A DNA stretch of 8,818 nucleotides from Candidatus Omnitrophota bacterium (GTDB lineage: Bacteria > Omnitrophota > Koll11 > Aquiviventales > Aquiviventaceae), in assembly GCA_023247285.1 (NCBI GenBank), contig JAHFGU010000032.1, positions 3,468 to 12,285 of the forward strand, written 5' to 3'. Both the position numbers and the translations under genes were made by a program. The notes under the pieces were generated by a model. It saw nothing but the letters and a program-made list of their open reading frames with translations, did no database searches and was not told the origin of the DNA. This document shows positions 6,719 to 8,818 of this stretch, piece after piece. How positions within the stretch are numbered: the stretch's first letter is position 1; each line of letters starts with the position of its first letter.

Positions 6719-7216
6719 ATGCTGGCCATCCGCCGGTTCCCCGATCCCATCCTCAAGCACCCGACGCGGCGGATCGAGCGATTCGACGCAGCCACCCGCC
6801 GGCTGATCGACGCGATGATCAGCACCATGCGGCATCATCCGCGGTGCGTCGGGCTGGCAGCACCCCAGGTCGGCCGCTCGGTGCGCCTGGCGGTCATGGA
6901 CGCCTCGCAGCATCCGAAAGCGGACGCGACCCACGGCCTGCTCATCCTCGTCAATCCGGCGCTGGATCAGATGGAGGGGGGGTCCATCGGCCGTGAAGGC
7001 TGCCTCTCCGTTCCAGATCTCACCGCCAATGTCCGGCGGGCGGCGCGCGTGCGCCTCAGCGCGCAGGATCAGGCCGGGGCGGCGTACAGCGTCTGGCTGG
7101 AAGGATTTGAGGCGGTGGTGGTCCAGCACGAAGTCGATCACCTGGATGGCGCGCTCTTCCTCGACCGCGTCGCCAACCTGCGGGCCGACGTCTTTCCGCG
7201 CAAGACCTACTCTTGA
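6719..7216 (+). CDS. def: Peptide deformylase
   Basis: The protein is 165 residues, normal for the family. It removes the formyl group from the N-terminal methionine of new proteins, using a metal ion (usually Fe2+) in the cytoplasm. All three motifs are present: CVGLAAPQVG (residues 43-52), EGCLSVP (93-99, metal ligand Cys95) and QHEVDHLDG (136-144, ligands His137 and His141, catalytic Glu138). The first glycine of the usual GxGLAAPQ motif is Cys43 here. The N-terminus (MLAIRRFPDPILKHPTRRIERFD) and the C-terminal DRVANLRADVFPRKTY are typical. The ATG at 6719 follows the ACT gene by 14 nt with only a poor ribosome site. It is the last gene of the + strand operon; its stop codon's final A is the first base of the terminator hairpin. 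Genomes often carry more than one def, so this need not be the only copy. Confidence 0.95.
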   Translation: MLAIRRFPDPILKHPTRRIERFDAATRRLIDAMISTMRHHPRCVGLAAPQVGRSVRLAVMDASQHPKADATHGLLILVNPALDQMEGGSIGREGCLSVPDLTANVRRAARVRLSAQDQAGAAYSVWLEGFEAVVVQHEVDHLDGALFLDRVANLRADVFPRKTYS

Positions 7217-7262
7217 AAAAAGTGTCAGGCACTTCGGCTACCGAAGTGCCTGACACTTTTTT
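7216..7262. terminator. Perfect 22-bp hairpin, bidirectional terminator between convergent operons (REP-like arms)
   Basis: A6 (7216-7221) plus GTGTCAGGCACTTCGG (7222-7237) is exactly complementary to CCGAAGTGCCTGACAC (7241-7256) plus T6 (7257-7262), with a 3-base loop CTA. It thus gives a GC-rich stem followed by six U on either strand, as expected for a bidirectional rho-independent terminator. It sits directly after def (+) and 9 bases past the stop of mqnD (-). The arms contain GTGTCAGGCAC, itself an imperfect palindrome (GTG...CAC). From memory, similar GTGTCAGGCAC-type words recur between genes in various bacteria, so this may be one copy of a dispersed REP-like family that has taken on the terminator role. 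The structure is certain; the family link is a suggestion. Confidence 0.88.
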
Positions 7263-7271
7263 CTCGGGCGC

Positions 7272-8153
7272 TTAGGCGGGCTTGAGAGGCTCGATGACTT
7301 CGAGGCGGGGGACGGCGGGGATCAGGCCGGCGTCGCGGGCGCGCTTGTAGAGCACGCGCAGGGCTTCGCGGCAGGGCTTCGACAGAGTGAGCGATTCCTC
7401 ATTGACGTACATGCCGATGAACTGCCGCGCGCGGGCCGCGTCGGTGCCGCGCGCGAACTGCATCGCGTAGGCCAGCGCCTCGTCCTGGTGCGCGAAGGCG
7501 TAGAGGATGCTGTCGCGGAGGATGGTCGTCGCGCGCCGCGCCGCCTCGCGCCCCAGGGCCTTCTTCACGGCGTTGAGGCCAAGCGGCAACGGCAGCTTGG
7601 TTTGCTGCTGCCACCACGTTCCAAGGTCCAGGACCGGCAGCAAGCCGGCATCCCGGTAGGTGAGCTGCCGCTCATGGATGACCAGCCCGGCCTCCACCTC
7701 GCCGCGCAGCACTGCTGCGGGGATCTCGGAGAAGGGCAGCTCCACCGGGATGATGCCGGGCGCTGCCAGCCGCAGCAGGAAATAGGCCGTTGTCTGCAGA
7801 CCGGGAATCGCGACGCGGCGCCCCTCGAGCTGCTCCGGGCTCTTCGGCTGCGAGGAGACCAGCAGCGGTCCGTAGCCCTGCCCGACGCTGGAGCCGACGG
7901 AGACGATCCAGTAGTCCTTGGCCAGCGACGGGTAGCTGGCCGCTGAAATCGCGGTCATCTCCAGCTCGGCCCCGGCCGCCCGCCGGTTGAGCGCCTGGAT
8001 GTCCTCAATGACGTGCTCGAAGCGCAGGCCGTCAAGGGGGACGGCGCCGGTGGCGATCGCGAAGAACATGAAGGCGTCGTCCATGTCCGGCGTATGCCCG
8101 ACGCGCAACAAGGCCGGGGCGTCGGCCTGGTGGCGGGGCAGCTTCAGCTCCAT
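7272..8153 (-). CDS. mqnD: 1,4-dihydroxy-6-naphthoate synthase MqnD
   Basis: The protein is 293 residues. MqnD converts cyclic dehypoxanthine futalosine to 1,4-dihydroxy-6-naphthoate. It shares the two-lobed solute-binding-protein fold with MqnA but has no signal peptide here, as expected for a cytoplasmic enzyme. Key blocks are GHTPDMDDAFMFFAIATG (19-36, matching the SPCPNDTFMF-type opening), FEHVIEDIQALNRRA (45-59), LEMTAISAASYPSLAKDY, SSVGQGYGPLLVS (88-100) and EAGLVIHERQLTY (154-166), whose His160 matches the conserved His proposed as catalytic in the Thermus enzyme. The start at 8153 is backed by a GAGGAG ribosome site. It follows the flavoprotein gene by 3 nt on the same strand and converges with the operon holding mqnE, mqnA and mqnC. 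It therefore belongs to the same pathway but is transcribed separately from it. Confidence 0.93.
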   Translation of the reverse strand: MELKLPRHQADAPALLRVGHTPDMDDAFMFFAIATGAVPLDGLRFEHVIEDIQALNRRAAGAELEMTAISAASYPSLAKDYWIVSVGSSVGQGYGPLLVSSQPKSPEQLEGRRVAIPGLQTTAYFLLRLAAPGIIPVELPFSEIPAAVLRGEVEAGLVIHERQLTYRDAGLLPVLDLGTWWQQQTKLPLPLGLNAVKKALGREAARRATTILRDSILYAFAHQDEALAYAMQFARGTDAARARQFIGMYVNEESLTLSKPCREALRVLYKRARDAGLIPAVPRLEVIEPLKPA

Positions 8154-8156
8154 GTC

Positions 8157-8818
8157 TTACGCCCACTCCTCGTAGTGCAGCTTCTCCTTGGGCACCCCGA
8201 AGGTTTGCAGGTCGGCATAGACCGCCTTCACCACCTCCATCCAGCCGCACAAGTAGATTTCCTTGTTCGCGAAGTCCTTGATGTGCTTCTGGAAGGTCTG
8301 CTGGACGTGGCCGGCTTCGCCGTGCCATTCTTTCGGGCGGCTGACCGTCGGCAGGTAGTGGAAGCTGTGGCGCAGCGCGGCCAGCGAGCGGAACTCGGAT
8401 TCATAGAGCAGGCCGTGCTCGTACCGGGTCCCGAAGACCAGCCACATGTCGCGCAGGACATTCTTGTGCAGCAGGTGCTTGATCATGGCGCGGAAGGGGG
8501 CCACGCCGGTGCCGGTGGCCACGAAGACCGGCTCGTAGTCCAGCGGCTCCTTCAGCATGAAGGCGCCGTGCGGCCCGGAGATCGAGACCGGCTCGCCGGC
8601 CTTCAGCTTCCAGAGGTAGGTGGAGGCGATCCCGCCCTCGAGGTGCTGGATGCACAACTCCACCGCGCCCGGATCGTGCGGCGGGGAGGCGATGGAATAC
8701 GCCCGCTTCACGACCTTGCCCTCGTGCGGGACGTTCAGGATGAGGAATTGGCCGGGCTTAAAGTCGATCGCGGGCGGATCGAGCAGCTTGAATCGGAACC
8801 CGCGGACATTGTACGACA
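8157..8818 (-). CDS. Ferredoxin-NAD(P)H reductase-family flavoprotein, 5' end outside window
   Basis: The frame runs from the window edge (first full codon at 8816) to TAA at 8157-8159, about 219 residues. A GTG at 8711 is internal: the preceding codons (YNVRGFRFKLLDPPAIDFKPGQFLILNVPHEGKV) clearly belong to the FAD-binding barrel. Motifs in order are RAYSIAS (the RxYS flavin-binding motif), ISGPHGAFML, FVATGTGVAPFRAMI (start of the pyridine-nucleotide-binding lobe), LVFGTRYEHGLLYESEF, IYLCGWMEVVKAVYADL and a C-terminal EEWA with an aromatic near the end, as is common in this family. It should move electrons between NAD(P)H and another carrier or free flavin. The partner is unknown, and an N-terminal ferredoxin domain outside the window cannot be excluded. 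It is co-directional with mqnD, 3 nt upstream. It could be a Fre-like flavin reductase or a general oxidoreductase subunit. Confidence 0.88.
   Translation of the reverse strand, partial: SYNVRGFRFKLLDPPAIDFKPGQFLILNVPHEGKVVKRAYSIASPPHDPGAVELCIQHLEGGIASTYLWKLKAGEPVSISGPHGAFMLKEPLDYEPVFVATGTGVAPFRAMIKHLLHKNVLRDMWLVFGTRYEHGLLYESEFRSLAALRHSFHYLPTVSRPKEWHGEAGHVQQTFQKHIKDFANKEIYLCGWMEVVKAVYADLQTFGVPKEKLHYEEWA
8166..8171 (-). promoter_or_regulatory. Ribosome binding site of mqnD
   Basis: CTCCTC on the + strand reads GAGGAG on the - strand. It lies within the last codons of the flavoprotein gene, 12 bases before the mqnD ATG at 8153. The match is strong but the spacing is on the long side. It supports the chosen start and translation of both genes from one message. 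Confidence 0.5.

Noticed and set aside
1..8818. CRISPR array, insertion sequence, prophage or toxin-antitoxin content
   Set aside because: No regularly spaced repeats, transposase motifs, phage genes or small paired frames with such features were found. The window is mostly housekeeping metabolism.

Overview
The window is dense, GC-rich (about two thirds G+C by eye) bacterial DNA with tightly packed, overlapping genes. It is mainly a menaquinone (vitamin K2) locus of the futalosine type. It carries recognisable mqnE, mqnA, mqnC and mqnD plus the UbiX/UbiD pair thought to decarboxylate the prenylated naphthoate late in the pathway. The host is therefore a menaquinone-using bacterium that lacks, or does not depend on, the classical MenFDHCEB route. 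The lineage cannot be fixed from this stretch; nothing in it looks phage-, plasmid- or IS-derived.

Layout. Positions 1-224 hold the C-terminal end of a UbiX flavin prenyltransferase, which enters from the left. Positions 225-471 are the only long non-coding stretch, and it is packed with inverted repeats, including a 17-bp outer stem that encloses three abutting hairpins (297-378). From 472 to 7216 seven genes run on the + strand, with overlaps or a 14-nt gap between them: ubiD-family decarboxylase, mqnE, mqnA, mqnC, bioB, a double-ACT-domain (GcvR-like) protein and peptide deformylase. A 22-bp perfect hairpin with A6/T6 flanks (7216-7262) closes this operon and also faces the opposing one. 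On the - strand, a ferredoxin-reductase-family flavoprotein (5' end outside the window) is followed 3 nt later by mqnD; both converge on the hairpin.

How the genes work together. MqnA dehydrates chorismate to 3-enolpyruvylbenzoate. MqnE (radical SAM) couples that product to SAM to give aminofutalosine. After removal of adenine or deamination (enzyme not in this window), MqnC (radical SAM) cyclises dehypoxanthine futalosine and MqnD releases 1,4-dihydroxy-6-naphthoate. A prenyltransferase (not in the window, plausibly left of ubiX), the UbiD-type decarboxylase with its prenyl-FMN supplier UbiX, and a methyltransferase would finish menaquinone. BioB, the ACT protein and deformylase have no known place in that pathway but are transcriptionally tied to it. 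The FNR-like flavoprotein next to mqnD may supply reduced flavin or electrons; that is only inference.

The points most worth following are the branched intergenic element before ubiD, the REP-like convergent terminator hairpin, the unresolved start of mqnA, and the bioB/ACT/def tail of the operon. No wholly new system was found.
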